Source: Saprospiraceae bacterium UBA2329 (GTDB lineage Bacteria > Bacteroidota > Bacteroidia > Chitinophagales > Saprospiraceae). From it: a stretch of DNA of 43,958 bases. Under the pieces are notes generated by a model. It was given only the letters and a program-made list of their open reading frames with translations. It was not told the origin of the DNA and made no database searches. Both the position numbers and the translations under genes were made by a program. This document shows, piece by piece, positions 22,508-31,629 of the stretch; position 1 is the first letter of the stretch; the number at the start of each line of letters is the position of its first letter. The stretch is taken from the NCBI GenBank assembly GCA_002344975.1, contig DDUV01000074.1:73573-117530 (forward strand), written 5' to 3'.

Positions 22508-23317
22508 ATGAAAAAAATACTCTTTCCCACCGATTGCTCCGCTTCTGCGCACCACGCATTCCGGTTTGCCGTACAATTGGCCCGCCAATTGGATGCCGTC
22601 ATCGACATCATGTCCGTGTATCATTTACCGGCCACCGACGCAAGCAGTGTTCCGCCTTCGTACATTGAAACAATGATCGAAGAACGCCGCCGACAAGTGG
22701 AAGCCAATGTAGCCAAGTTTCTGGAGGCCTGGCCCGATGCGCCCATTGGACAACGCTTTGCCGACTACGGCATTTTTACCCATCAGGAAATAGTGGACAA
22801 AGCGACAGAGGGTAGCCATGAGCTGATTGTGATGGGTACGCACGGCGTTGGTAATGCTGTGGACAAACTCCTCGGCAGCGTCACTACGCATACCATCATG
22901 CAAGCCCCCTGTCCGGTGCTGGCCATTCCGCCGGGGGCCGAGTGGAAACCCATCCGGCACATTGCTTATGCTACCGACTTTGAGGCAGGCGACGGACATG
23001 CCGTGTACAACCTCATGGAGTTTGCCAAATTGATGGGCGCTCAGGTGCATTTTGTACACATACATACCGACGATAAAGAGATCGGCATGGAAGAATTGGA
23101 CCGCCCGGAAGCACATCCCGAAGCATTTGCCGACTTTACCATCGTACACAATCCTTCCGTCATGGACGGCCTCGACCAATATGTCAGGGAACGCTCCATA
23201 GACATGGTGGCGCTGTTTATACCGCGCCGGAGAATTTGGGAACGCCTGTTTCACAGCAGCTTCTCCAAAAAAATGGCTTTCCATACGGCATTACCTTTGC
23301 TCACGTTCAGAGCATAA
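22508..23317 (+). CDS. Two-domain universal stress protein (UspA family)
   Basis: 269 aa, two tandem Usp folds. The N-terminal domain (about 1-143) opens M-K-K-I-L-F-P-T-D-C-S and has the ATP-binding pattern G-T-H-G-V-G-N-(9)-G-S. The C-terminal domain (about 148-269, I-A-Y-A-T-D-F) lacks that glycine pattern and probably does not bind nucleotide. ATG 22508 begins directly at the family N-terminus. A weak promoter-like TTTG-N20-TAACTT lies at 22448-22477. The flippase gene follows after 15 bases, probably co-transcribed. Confidence 0.9.
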   Translation: MKKILFPTDCSASAHHAFRFAVQLARQLDAVIDIMSVYHLPATDASSVPPSYIETMIEERRRQVEANVAKFLEAWPDAPIGQRFADYGIFTHQEIVDKATEGSHELIVMGTHGVGNAVDKLLGSVTTHTIMQAPCPVLAIPPGAEWKPIRHIAYATDFEAGDGHAVYNLMEFAKLMGAQVHFVHIHTDDKEIGMEELDRPEAHPEAFADFTIVHNPSVMDGLDQYVRERSIDMVALFIPRRRIWERLFHSSFSKKMAFHTALPLLTFRA

Positions 23318-23332
23318 AGTGGCCAACGCTGG

Positions 23333-24751
23333 ATGGAGCCGTCAACGAATCCGGGGGAACCCCGAAACCCTCTGTGGCGCAGCGCTCGCTGGTCGGCCCT
23401 GATTACCGTGTTCACCGCCGGCGGAAGTTTGTTGTGGATGCTCGTCCTCACGCGGCTGCTGTCGCCGGCTGATTTTTCTACTTCCGCGCTGGCTTTGGCC
23501 CTCGTCGGCGTGGTACTTTTGTTTTTGCAAAACGGTCTGCCCGGCGCCATCATTTTTCAACAGGAACGCAGAAGCGGCGTGCTTTCAACGCTGTTTTGGA
23601 GCAATCTCGCGCTGGGATTGGCCGGCACTTTGCTCCTGGCTGTATCCTCTTTCGGAGCAGGGATTTTCTTCGAAGACCTCCGGTTGCATCAGGTATTGTT
23701 GACCATTTCGCCACTGCCCTTGTTGTCGGCGGGCGGGGCCGTTTACAAAAGCATACATCTGCGCGATTTGAACTATCGCACGGTGGCGGTGGTAGAACTG
23801 ACGGCCTTTACGGCGGGAGTGGCCGCTTCGGCATGGCTGGTTTTTTCCGGGCATGGCTACTGGGCCGCTGTGGCGCAATGGGCGCTGCGATATGCTGCGG
23901 AGGCGGTATTGTATGGTATGGCCGGTCTTGGGCTTTTTTTACCTATGCCCCCTTCCCGAAACTTCCAAAATCTGCGAACGCACCAGCAATTTGCTGCCGG
24001 GCAGTGGGCCGAGCGCCTCACCATGTACCTCAATGCCAACATAGATACATTGTTGATTGCAAAGCTCTTAGGCGCCGAAGCCCTGGGCGTGTATGATGTG
24101 TTCAAACGCCTCATTGCGCGGCCTACTTCAATGGCGGGCGAGTGGCTCGACCGTTTTGCTTTTCCGCTAATGGCCCGGAGCGAAACACCGGCGCGCATTT
24201 TTTTTACCAATACCCGCCTGCTCAGTATCCTGCTGGCGCCGATGGCCGTGTTGGGCATTCTGCTGGCCGGGCCGCTGCTTCAGGTGCTGACCGGAGCGGC
24301 ATGGCAGGTCGAATTGCGCACGTTCCAATGGCTTGTGGCCGCCATAGCTGTGGCCGCGCTGGCGCATCCCTGGGACGGCCTGCTGGCGGCAACCGGGCGG
24401 CTAAAGCAACTGAGTTTGGCCAATATGGCTTATGCCATGCTCCTTTCGGCGGGATTGTGGGCTGGTGCGGTCTGGGGGCTGGAAGGCGCGGCGGCAGCGC
24501 AGGCTGTATTGGCCCCGCTGTGGATCGTGGTTGGATATTCCTGGCTTATTGAGCCGGTGACCGGGCAAGGCATGGTAGTTTTTTTGCGCCCTCCGGCAAA
24601 GTGGATCGGCGCTGCCCTTCTTTGTGCCGCGCCGGCATGGGCATGGCTGCAAATACAAAACACGCCTGCCCCGGTACCGACCTTGATATTGGCAGTATTG
24701 AGTTTTACAGCCTGTTATGGCTGGGCGGTGTGGAAATGGGGGCTGCGCTAA
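23333..24751 (+). CDS. Polysaccharide flippase-like membrane protein (Wzx/PST type, MOP superfamily)
   Basis: A 472-aa integral inner-membrane protein with about 12 hydrophobic segments. The family-like N-terminus reads S-A-L-I-T-V-F-T-A-G-G then L-T-R-L-L-S-P-A-D-F-S, followed by A-L-A-L-V-G-V-V-L-L-F-L-Q-N-G-L-P-G-A-I-I. Relatives move lipid-linked oligosaccharides or whole glycans across the inner membrane. No glycosyltransferase cluster is next to it, so the cargo is unknown. Its 3' end converges on folD with three bases between the stops. Confidence 0.85.
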   Translation: MEPSTNPGEPRNPLWRSARWSALITVFTAGGSLLWMLVLTRLLSPADFSTSALALALVGVVLLFLQNGLPGAIIFQQERRSGVLSTLFWSNLALGLAGTLLLAVSSFGAGIFFEDLRLHQVLLTISPLPLLSAGGAVYKSIHLRDLNYRTVAVVELTAFTAGVAASAWLVFSGHGYWAAVAQWALRYAAEAVLYGMAGLGLFLPMPPSRNFQNLRTHQQFAAGQWAERLTMYLNANIDTLLIAKLLGAEALGVYDVFKRLIARPTSMAGEWLDRFAFPLMARSETPARIFFTNTRLLSILLAPMAVLGILLAGPLLQVLTGAAWQVELRTFQWLVAAIAVAALAHPWDGLLAATGRLKQLSLANMAYAMLLSAGLWAGAVWGLEGAAAAQAVLAPLWIVVGYSWLIEPVTGQGMVVFLRPPAKWIGAALLCAAPAWAWLQIQNTPAPVPTLILAVLSFTACYGWAVWKWGLR

Positions 24752-24754
24752 ATT

Positions 24755-25636
24755 TTACCCGTACACCTCCCTTTTCCCAGCCTTGAGCGTATTGAGCATC
24801 AACGACACAACGGTCATCTGGCCTACGCCGCCGGGTACGGGCGTGAAGTAAGACGACTTGGGCGCTACCGAAGCGAAATCCACGTCGCCGGTGAGGCGAT
24901 AGCCGTTTTTGGCGGCGGGGTCTTCCACGCGATTCATGCCCACATCAATGATGACAACCCCGTCTTTGACCATGTCGCCTTTGATGAAGTCGGCGCTGCC
25001 GATGGCGGCCACGATGATGTCGGCCCGGCGGGTGTGTTCGGCGAGGTTGCGGGTGCGGCTGTGGCAGATGGTGACGGTGGCATCGCCGGGATAAGCTTTG
25101 CGGCTGAGGAGGATGCTCATGGGCGTGCCTACAATGTTGGAGCGGCCCACGACCACTACTTCTTTGCCGGCGGTGGGAATCTCGTAGCGCTTCAGCATTT
25201 CGAGGATACCGGCGGGCGTAGCGGGCAGGTAGCAAGGCAGCCCTTGAGCCATGCGGCCGAAATTGACCGGATGGAAGCCGTCCACGTCTTTGCGGGGATC
25301 AATGGCTAAGGTGATTTCTTCTTCATTGAGGTGTTTGGGCAGGGGAAGCTGCACGATGAAGCCGTCAATGTCGGGGTTTTGGTTGAGGTCGGCCACGATA
25401 CCCATCAGTTCCTCCTGCGAGATGTCGGCAGGGCGGCGAATGAGGGTAGAGTGAAAGCCCACTTCTTCGCAGGATTTCACTTTGTTGCGCACATACACCT
25501 GGCTGGCGGGGTCTTCGCCGATGAGTACGGCGGCGAGATGAGGCGCTTTGCCGCCTGCTGCAACGATGGCAGAGACTTCTTCTCTGATTTCCGCTTTGAT
25601 GGTTTGGGCCAATGCTTTGCCGTCTATGGTTGTCAT
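24755..25636 (-). CDS. folD: Bifunctional methylene-tetrahydrofolate dehydrogenase / methenyl-tetrahydrofolate cyclohydrolase
   Basis: Interconverts 5,10-methylene-THF, 5,10-methenyl-THF and 10-formyl-THF for one-carbon metabolism, using NADP. 293 aa. The catalytic Y48-V-R-N-K52 pattern, Q-L-P-L-P-K-H-L at about 96-103, D-V-D-G-F-H-P at 117-123, the Rossmann G-R-S-N-I-V-G-T-P at 164-172 and P-V-P-G-G-V-G near the C-terminus are all present. Confidence 0.97.
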   Translation of the reverse strand: MTTIDGKALAQTIKAEIREEVSAIVAAGGKAPHLAAVLIGEDPASQVYVRNKVKSCEEVGFHSTLIRRPADISQEELMGIVADLNQNPDIDGFIVQLPLPKHLNEEEITLAIDPRKDVDGFHPVNFGRMAQGLPCYLPATPAGILEMLKRYEIPTAGKEVVVVGRSNIVGTPMSILLSRKAYPGDATVTICHSRTRNLAEHTRRADIIVAAIGSADFIKGDMVKDGVVIIDVGMNRVEDPAAKNGYRLTGDVDFASVAPKSSYFTPVPGGVGQMTVVSLMLNTLKAGKREVYG

Positions 25637-25700
25637 ATCGGTAGGTTTTTGAGCAGCCGGCGGTAGGAACGACTGCGATTTGTGACTTTTTATCCCGGCT

Positions 25701-25708
25701 CAAATATA
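25701..25708 (-). promoter_or_regulatory. Probable folD promoter (-7 element)
   Basis: Minus-strand TATATTTG matches TAnnTTTG and lies about 65 bases before the folD ATG; there is no good -33 TTTG. Confidence 0.4.
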
Positions 25709-25885
25709 GAAAAATGCTGCGAATCCTGGCATGGATTGTTTTGAAAATATGCGGTATAAAGGCATGTTTCGGAATAATGTTTTTAATTGTGGTAGTTTTT
25801 AAGGTGCAAAACCTGCTGCATGGCAGTTGGGGGAGAAATTATTTTCAGGAAATTCAATTTTTTACCAAAGAAGCCGTTCATAAGG

Positions 25886-25916
25886 CTTGCACCGAATGGT
25901 TTTTTATCTATTTTTG
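25886..25916 (+). promoter_or_regulatory. Promoter of the adhesin-PorP operon
   Basis: CTTG (25886-25889), 19 bases, TATTTTTG (25909-25916): one mismatch from TTTG-N19-TAnnTTTG. Its place, about 150 bases before ATG 26065, supports that start over the far-upstream in-frame ATG at 25714. Confidence 0.6.
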
Positions 25917-26064
25917 CCCGCGCAACCTATCTATGCACTCCCTGATGAGAGGAAACCCTCCCGCTGTGAACTTTGCAAGGTCTTCCCGGCGGTCCTTTTC
26001 AAAGGTGTTCATCAGGCGACAAGTTATAATCTCAACAAGACAGAATCATTCATTTTTAAAAAAT

Positions 26065-29000
26065 ATGCGGTCCATGAAGCACATGTATCCGTTCAGGCAG
26101 TTTTTGTTTATTGCCATGTTCTTTTTGTTTTCAGGAATGCTCTCTGCTCAGACTTTCGTGATGAGCAATGCGCCGATCAACTCTTGTAGCGGCTTTTTTT
26201 ACGATCCGGGCGGTCCGGCGGGTAACTATGGCCCCAATCAGAATTTCACCACCACCATCTGCCCCGCGGGTGGTACCGGCACCCATGTGCAGTTGGTGTT
26301 TTCTGCACCTCAGATGGGGCCGGGCGACCAGCTCTGTTTTTTTGACGGGCCTACCGCCGCGGCGCCACAGCTTTCCTGTGCGGCCGATTTTGAGGCGGGG
26401 CAGCCTTTTATCATTCAGGCCACGGCCGTCAACCCAGGCGGCTGTCTCACCATTACGTTTATATCAGATGGCGCGGGCGAAGGCGCCGGCTGGAGTGCCG
26501 ACATCAATTGCGTGGCGTCGTGTCAGATCATTCAGGCAGAGTTGGTCAGCTCCGACCCTGCGGTAATGCCTGTTGATACAGGCTGGATTGACGTGTGCCC
26601 CGGAGAGCGGGTGTTTTTTACAGGGCGCGGGAGGTATCCTCAAAACGGAGCCATTTACAACCACTCCGACCTGACCTCCAGCTTTCAATGGACGTTCGGC
26701 GATGGCGGATCGGCAGTAGGCCCCAATGTGTCCTATGTGTTTGAGGAACCCGGAGGGTACATCGTTCAAATGATCATTACAGACCAGTTTGGTTGCAAAA
26801 ACACCAATTTTCTGACGCAGCGGGTGAGGGTTTCTACCCAGCCGAGTTTCAATATCGGCGGCAGTTTGGCCTCTCAGATTTGTGTGGGCGACACCATTAC
26901 CCTCAATGCGGCCGTTGACACGCTGGATGCCAACTATGTATTCTCCGTGGTGCCTATGCCCGGCAGTTTTCAGTCGGGAGGCATTCGATCCGACTCGCTG
27001 CCCTTGCCCGACGGAACAGGCGCTGTATTTGCCACCTCCATTGGATTTACCGACTTCTCGCCGGGGCAGGCGCTGACCAACATCAATGATTTGCTCGGAA
27101 TTTGTGTAAACATGGAGCACTCCTGGCTGCACGACCTCGAAGTGAGCATTACCTGCCCTTCCGGTCAGTCGGCCATACTTCACAATTTTATTTCGCCGCC
27201 CACTACTGGCGGCGCGGGCGAAACGCGGCTGGGCATTCCCAACGACCCCGATCCTGCCGGCAGCCCCAATGCCATCAACACACCCTGGGGCGTTATTGTA
27301 CCCGGCGTGGGGTGGGACTACTGCTGGACCCCCACAGCGACGAGAGGTACCTGGAGGCAATTTGCCACCAATAACAACCCCGGTACGCTTCCTACAGGAG
27401 ACTACAACTCCTTCCAACCACTGACCAACTTGCTGGGCTGTCCGCTCAATGGAGAATGGACGCTGACCGTAATAGACCGCTGGGGGGCAGACAACGGCTT
27501 CATATTTAATTGGAGTATTAATTTTGCATCCAGCCTTTATCCTCGCTTAGAGACCTTTACACCTCAAATAGTAGATTACAATTGGGCGCTCAATCCGTCC
27601 ATTATTCATTATTCATCGGACTCCATTGTAGCCGTTCCCACTACGGCAGGTACGGCCAGTTACACTTTTATGATTACCGACAACTTTGGCTGCACTTACG
27701 ATACTTCTATCAATATCAGGGTATTGCCCTTTACGCATCCGGATTGTTATGACTGCATCCAAAATGTGGCTGACCTGCAGGACACCACGATTTGCTCCGG
27801 TCAAAGCGTCGCCTTCAATGCATCGCCCGGTTCTTTAGATGCCAATGTGCCGTTTGCAGCTTATCCCTATGCGCCCTTCGGCTTTTCCACTCATCCGCCG
27901 GCCAACCCGTTCAATTCCACCATCAATGTCAGTAGTATCAGGCCCCTGACCCTTACGAATCCAACACAACAGATTGTCTCCGTTTGTATTGACATAGAAA
28001 CCGATTGGTGTTCCGACTTGCGATTATTTCTACGCGCGCCCAACGGGGTGCTGCTGGAATTGAGTACCAACAACGGTGGAGGCGGAGACAACTACACCAA
28101 TACCTGTTTTACACCGACAGCCGTGGCTTCGATCGTTTCCGGAGCGCCTCCGTTCACCGGCAATTTCCGTCCCGAAGGCAACTGGAGCATCCTTACCAAT
28201 GCTCCGATCAACGGCAACTGGACACTCGTGGCCACCGATGCCTTTGGTTTCAACGACATCGGTCGCATCAATTCCTGGACCATCACTTTCCGGTCCACCA
28301 ATACAGTCAATTACACATGGACGCCGAGTACCGGCCTGTCTTGCGTCAATTGTCCCAACCCCACTGCCACGCCCACTGCCACTACTACTTACACGGTACA
28401 ATCTATGGACGTGTATAATTGTACTTATTCTGAAATGGTTACAGTGAATGTCGTCAACAGCATTCCAGCGCCGATGGTCGTTTGCGGAAGCCAGGGTGGA
28501 GGCCAACTCACCTTTTCATGGGCGCCCGTGGCAGGTTATACACAGTACGAATATCGGGAAATCATCAACGGAACAGCCGGCCCCTGGCAAGGCCCGGTAA
28601 CGGCGCTTACCCACGATGTCAACAATTTGATGAATGCCGATGACGTGACACTGGAAGTGCGGGTATATCTGCCGCCTTCCGCTGTGAACTGCCCCATTGC
28701 AGTTGGTTCAGCCATGTGCATTTATGAAACATGTACCCTCAGCGCCGTTTTGAGCGGTTCTACACAGGATGTGTCTTGCAACGGACTGAGCGACGGCGCA
28801 GCCACCATTGTAGCCAACGGCGGTACACAGCCCATCCAGTTTTTCTTGGACGGAAGCGCAACGCCGCTCGGTTCAGGCATATTCAACACCTTGCCGGCAG
28901 GCGCTCATTCTGTATTGGTCCAAGATGCCGCTCAATGCCAGGTGACGGTGAATTTCACCATCAACCAACCTCCGGCATTATTAGCCAATATCGTACAAAC

Positions 29001-31590
29001 GCAAGCCATCAGTTGTCATCAAGGCAGCAATGGCGCGCTCACGGCTTCGGCACAGGGCGGCAACGGCGGCTATCAGTTTGCCTGGAGCAACAACGGTACA
29101 ACGGCAGCTATTACTTCCTTGCCGGCCGGCGCTTATGAGGTGACGGTGACCGATCAGCGCGGATGCCGGGCTACGGCTGCTTTGCCCATCGTGGAACCGA
29201 CTCCGGTGGCATTACAATTGACGGTAACTCCGATTGCCTGTCACGGCGTAGCGTCCGGCGCTGTTCAGGCTTTGGGAACCGGCGGCGTGGGCGCATTTAC
29301 ATACACCTGGGGGCATACCGGCAACGGCCAGGCGCAGCAAACGTCTCTTGGCGCAGGCGCCTACCGCGTCACGGCTACCGACGCCAACGGATGCTCCATC
29401 TCAGATTCCACAACCCTGACGGAGCCGGCGCTGTTGGCCATAGATTCTACTCGTTTTACGGCAGTGCGCTGCTTTGGCGGCAATGACGGCAATGCCTCCG
29501 TATTTGTCTCGGGCGGTACAGAGCCTTATCGTTTTGGATGGGACGACCCGGCACAGCAACTGAACGATACGGCGGTGTTTCTCGCAGCAAGAAATTACGC
29601 AGTGGTGGTGACCGACGCCAACGGATGTATGCGCACCGCCAATGTGACGGTCACACAGCCCGATGCTTTGCAGGCAACGCTTACTCCGGTGCATCCTTTG
29701 TGTGCCGGAGAGGCTACCGGAGCCGTGCAAACGGTCGTGCAGGGTGGCGTAGGCAACTACCAATACCAATGGAGCAACAACCAAAACGCAGCCACATTGA
29801 CGGCAGTCACAGAGGGCGCGTACAGCCTCACCGTCACCGATGGAAATGGTTGCACGGTACAGACACAATCGGTACTGACCTCTCCGGCGCCAGTGACACT
29901 GGCAGTTGCCCAATCCTTCAGGGGCTGTTTCGGCCTGTCGGACAATGAGGCCACAGCAACCGTAGGCGGCGGCGTTGCGCCTTACAGATATTCATGGAGT
30001 AATGGCTCGCAAAATGACAGACCGGTTGACTTGGCTCCGGGTACTTATTCCGTAACTGTTTCGGATGCCAACAATTGTACCACGACGGGCAGCGCCAACC
30101 TGACTGATTGGAACCTCTTAACGGCCAACATCATTGCGGAACCGCCTACCTGCAACGGCCTGGCGGATGGTCTCATGGGCGTCAACATCATAACGGGCGG
30201 CGCGGGAGGAACAGCCTCTGAGTACATCTTCAGTTGGAGCAACAACGCATCCGGGGCCATTATTCGCAATATTCCCGGTGGCCTCAACTACATCGTAACT
30301 GTAATAGACCGCCAGGGTTGCATCGGCACGGCAGAGCGATTCCTGAATCAGCCGGCGCCCATCCTGTTCGACATTGACCACACCAATGCGCTCTGTTTCG
30401 GCAGCAGCGACGGAACAGCCACGGTTTCCAATATTCGCGGAGACAACGTGCAATTCTCGTTTCTCTGGGACGCCGCCGCTCAAACCAATGCCACCGCATC
30501 AGCACTGGCGGCAGGGCGCTATTCAGTGACCGTGACCGACGAGGATGGCTGCGCGGCTTCAGGAGATGTGACCATTGGCCAGCCTTCGGATGTAGTGCTC
30601 CGGCTTGATCTGACTCAAAACGGGTGTTTTGGAAATACGGAAGGCACGGCCAAACTGACGGCAACCGGAGGAACGCCGGGTTATACCTATCGCTGGCCCG
30701 GCAACAGAACCGGCGCCGATATCTCCGGTCTGGCTGCAGGCGCTTATATGGCTACCGTTACAGACGCAAACGGCTGTGTTAAAAACATTGAAGCCGTCAT
30801 CACGCAGCCCGAGCCGCTGGCTGCCGAGGTGAGCCATACCGATGTGACTTGTTTCGGCGGTCGCAACGGCGTCATCACCGTGAACATGAGCGGCGGCACA
30901 CCCGGTTTTCAGTTTAGTTTCGACAATCGGAATTTCAACGGCGCCAACATCATGGTAGGTTTGCGCGCCGGGCAGTACACCATTTATGTAAAAGATGCCA
31001 AAGGCTGCACCTTGCTCACGGAAGCCGCCGTGGCACAGCCCGACGAATTTATGGTGGATGCCGGCCCCGTTTCTCAAACCATAGCCCTGGGCGACAGTGT
31101 GGTACTGAGGGCTACGGCCTTCAATGCGCAGGGCGATGTGGAATATGTGTGGTCGGCGGCTTATGGCAATAGCCTGAGCTGTACGGAGTGTGCCGTCACC
31201 GTGGCGCGCCCCACTGATCAGATCGCTTACGAGTTGTATGCTGTTGATGCAAATGGCTGCGAATCAACGGATTTGATCACCATTTTTGTAGAGAAAGAAC
31301 GCATCGCTTTGGTGCCTACAGGCTTTACTCCCAACAACGACGGCGTTAACGACCGCTTGTTGGTGCATGGCCGCGAAGGAACGCGCATTCTGTTTTTCAG
31401 GGTGTATGACCGCTGGGGGCAATTGCTGTATGATGGCGGCGACTTCTTAGTGAACGACGCAGGATTTGGCTGGGACGGCCATTTCAGAGGCAGTCCCGTA
31501 GAAGCCGGCGTATATCTCTGGCACCTCGAAGTAGAGTATCCCGACGGTGTGAAAGAGCGCCATACCGGGCAAACGACGTTGGTCAGATAA
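26065..31590 (+). CDS. Giant T9SS-exported SprB-repeat adhesin with gliding-motility C-terminal domain
   Basis: About 1841 aa from ATG 26065, which gives a signal peptide (L-F-I-A-M-F-F-L-F-S-G-M-L-S-A-Q). Domains in order: a CUB-like domain (about 30-148); a PKD domain (about 165-257, W-T-F-G-D-G-G); two proprotein-convertase P-like domains (about 336-488 and 622-743), each with a W-T-L-x(4)-D pattern; an Fn3-like segment; ten tandem SprB repeats (about 900-1660); a linker; and a C-terminal gliding-motility-associated domain (about 1750-1841) starting P-T-G-F-T-P-N-N-D-G-V-N-D. That last domain is the type B T9SS targeting signal. SprB-type proteins are surface adhesins moved along the cell by the gliding motor. 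The PorP/SprF gene 39 bases downstream is the expected export partner. Its ligand is unknown. Confidence 0.9.
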   Translation: MRSMKHMYPFRQFLFIAMFFLFSGMLSAQTFVMSNAPINSCSGFFYDPGGPAGNYGPNQNFTTTICPAGGTGTHVQLVFSAPQMGPGDQLCFFDGPTAAAPQLSCAADFEAGQPFIIQATAVNPGGCLTITFISDGAGEGAGWSADINCVASCQIIQAELVSSDPAVMPVDTGWIDVCPGERVFFTGRGRYPQNGAIYNHSDLTSSFQWTFGDGGSAVGPNVSYVFEEPGGYIVQMIITDQFGCKNTNFLTQRVRVSTQPSFNIGGSLASQICVGDTITLNAAVDTLDANYVFSVVPMPGSFQSGGIRSDSLPLPDGTGAVFATSIGFTDFSPGQALTNINDLLGICVNMEHSWLHDLEVSITCPSGQSAILHNFISPPTTGGAGETRLGIPNDPDPAGSPNAINTPWGVIVPGVGWDYCWTPTATRGTWRQFATNNNPGTLPTGDYNSFQPLTNLLGCPLNGEWTLTVIDRWGADNGFIFNWSINFASSLYPRLETFTPQIVDYNWALNPSIIHYSSDSIVAVPTTAGTASYTFMITDNFGCTYDTSINIRVLPFTHPDCYDCIQNVADLQDTTICSGQSVAFNASPGSLDANVPFAAYPYAPFGFSTHPPANPFNSTINVSSIRPLTLTNPTQQIVSVCIDIETDWCSDLRLFLRAPNGVLLELSTNNGGGGDNYTNTCFTPTAVASIVSGAPPFTGNFRPEGNWSILTNAPINGNWTLVATDAFGFNDIGRINSWTITFRSTNTVNYTWTPSTGLSCVNCPNPTATPTATTTYTVQSMDVYNCTYSEMVTVNVVNSIPAPMVVCGSQGGGQLTFSWAPVAGYTQYEYREIINGTAGPWQGPVTALTHDVNNLMNADDVTLEVRVYLPPSAVNCPIAVGSAMCIYETCTLSAVLSGSTQDVSCNGLSDGAATIVANGGTQPIQFFLDGSATPLGSGIFNTLPAGAHSVLVQDAAQCQVTVNFTINQPPALLANIVQTQAISCHQGSNGALTASAQGGNGGYQFAWSNNGTTAAITSLPAGAYEVTVTDQRGCRATAALPIVEPTPVALQLTVTPIACHGVASGAVQALGTGGVGAFTYTWGHTGNGQAQQTSLGAGAYRVTATDANGCSISDSTTLTEPALLAIDSTRFTAVRCFGGNDGNASVFVSGGTEPYRFGWDDPAQQLNDTAVFLAARNYAVVVTDANGCMRTANVTVTQPDALQATLTPVHPLCAGEATGAVQTVVQGGVGNYQYQWSNNQNAATLTAVTEGAYSLTVTDGNGCTVQTQSVLTSPAPVTLAVAQSFRGCFGLSDNEATATVGGGVAPYRYSWSNGSQNDRPVDLAPGTYSVTVSDANNCTTTGSANLTDWNLLTANIIAEPPTCNGLADGLMGVNIITGGAGGTASEYIFSWSNNASGAIIRNIPGGLNYIVTVIDRQGCIGTAERFLNQPAPILFDIDHTNALCFGSSDGTATVSNIRGDNVQFSFLWDAAAQTNATASALAAGRYSVTVTDEDGCAASGDVTIGQPSDVVLRLDLTQNGCFGNTEGTAKLTATGGTPGYTYRWPGNRTGADISGLAAGAYMATVTDANGCVKNIEAVITQPEPLAAEVSHTDVTCFGGRNGVITVNMSGGTPGFQFSFDNRNFNGANIMVGLRAGQYTIYVKDAKGCTLLTEAAVAQPDEFMVDAGPVSQTIALGDSVVLRATAFNAQGDVEYVWSAAYGNSLSCTECAVTVARPTDQIAYELYAVDANGCESTDLITIFVEKERIALVPTGFTPNNDGVNDRLLVHGREGTRILFFRVYDRWGQLLYDGGDFLVNDAGFGWDGHFRGSPVEAGVYLWHLEVEYPDGVKERHTGQTTLVR
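28762..31050 (+). repeat. Ten tandem SprB-type repeats within the adhesin gene
   Basis: Each unit is about 70-80 codons and follows the pattern C-x-G-x-x-[DN]-G ... G-G-x-x-P-Y-x-[FY]-x-W ... L-x-A-G-x-Y-x-V-T-V-T-D-x-x-G-C ... I-x-Q-P. The units differ clearly at DNA level, so the array is old and not expanding by recent slippage. Unit 6 is followed by a shortened junction (D-W-N-L-L) in place of the usual Q-P. Confidence 0.88.
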
Positions 31591-31629
31591 TCAGGGCATT
31601 CAATTTTTCATTTTCAAAATCAGTAAATT

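Larger units (their letters stand above)
25637..26064. other. Intergenic region between folD and the adhesin gene, with promoters on both strands
   Basis: 428 bases without a convincing gene. An open frame continues upstream from the adhesin to 25714, but it lies on both sides of a promoter, has no signal peptide of its own and shows no recognisable protein. The region holds a folD-proximal TATATTTG (25701-25708, minus) and the adhesin promoter at 25886-25916. The ~140 bases from there to ATG 26065 would be a long 5' leader. I see no riboswitch class in it. Confidence 0.6.

Noticed and set aside
25714..26064. N-terminal extension of the adhesin reading frame
   Set aside because: It contains the promoter at 25886-25916, lacks a typical signal peptide, and the ATG at 26065 gives one.
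28762..31050. Tandem repeats considered as a CRISPR array or recent minisatellite
   Set aside because: Units are ~70-80 codons, protein-coding and diverged at DNA level; they are SprB domains.
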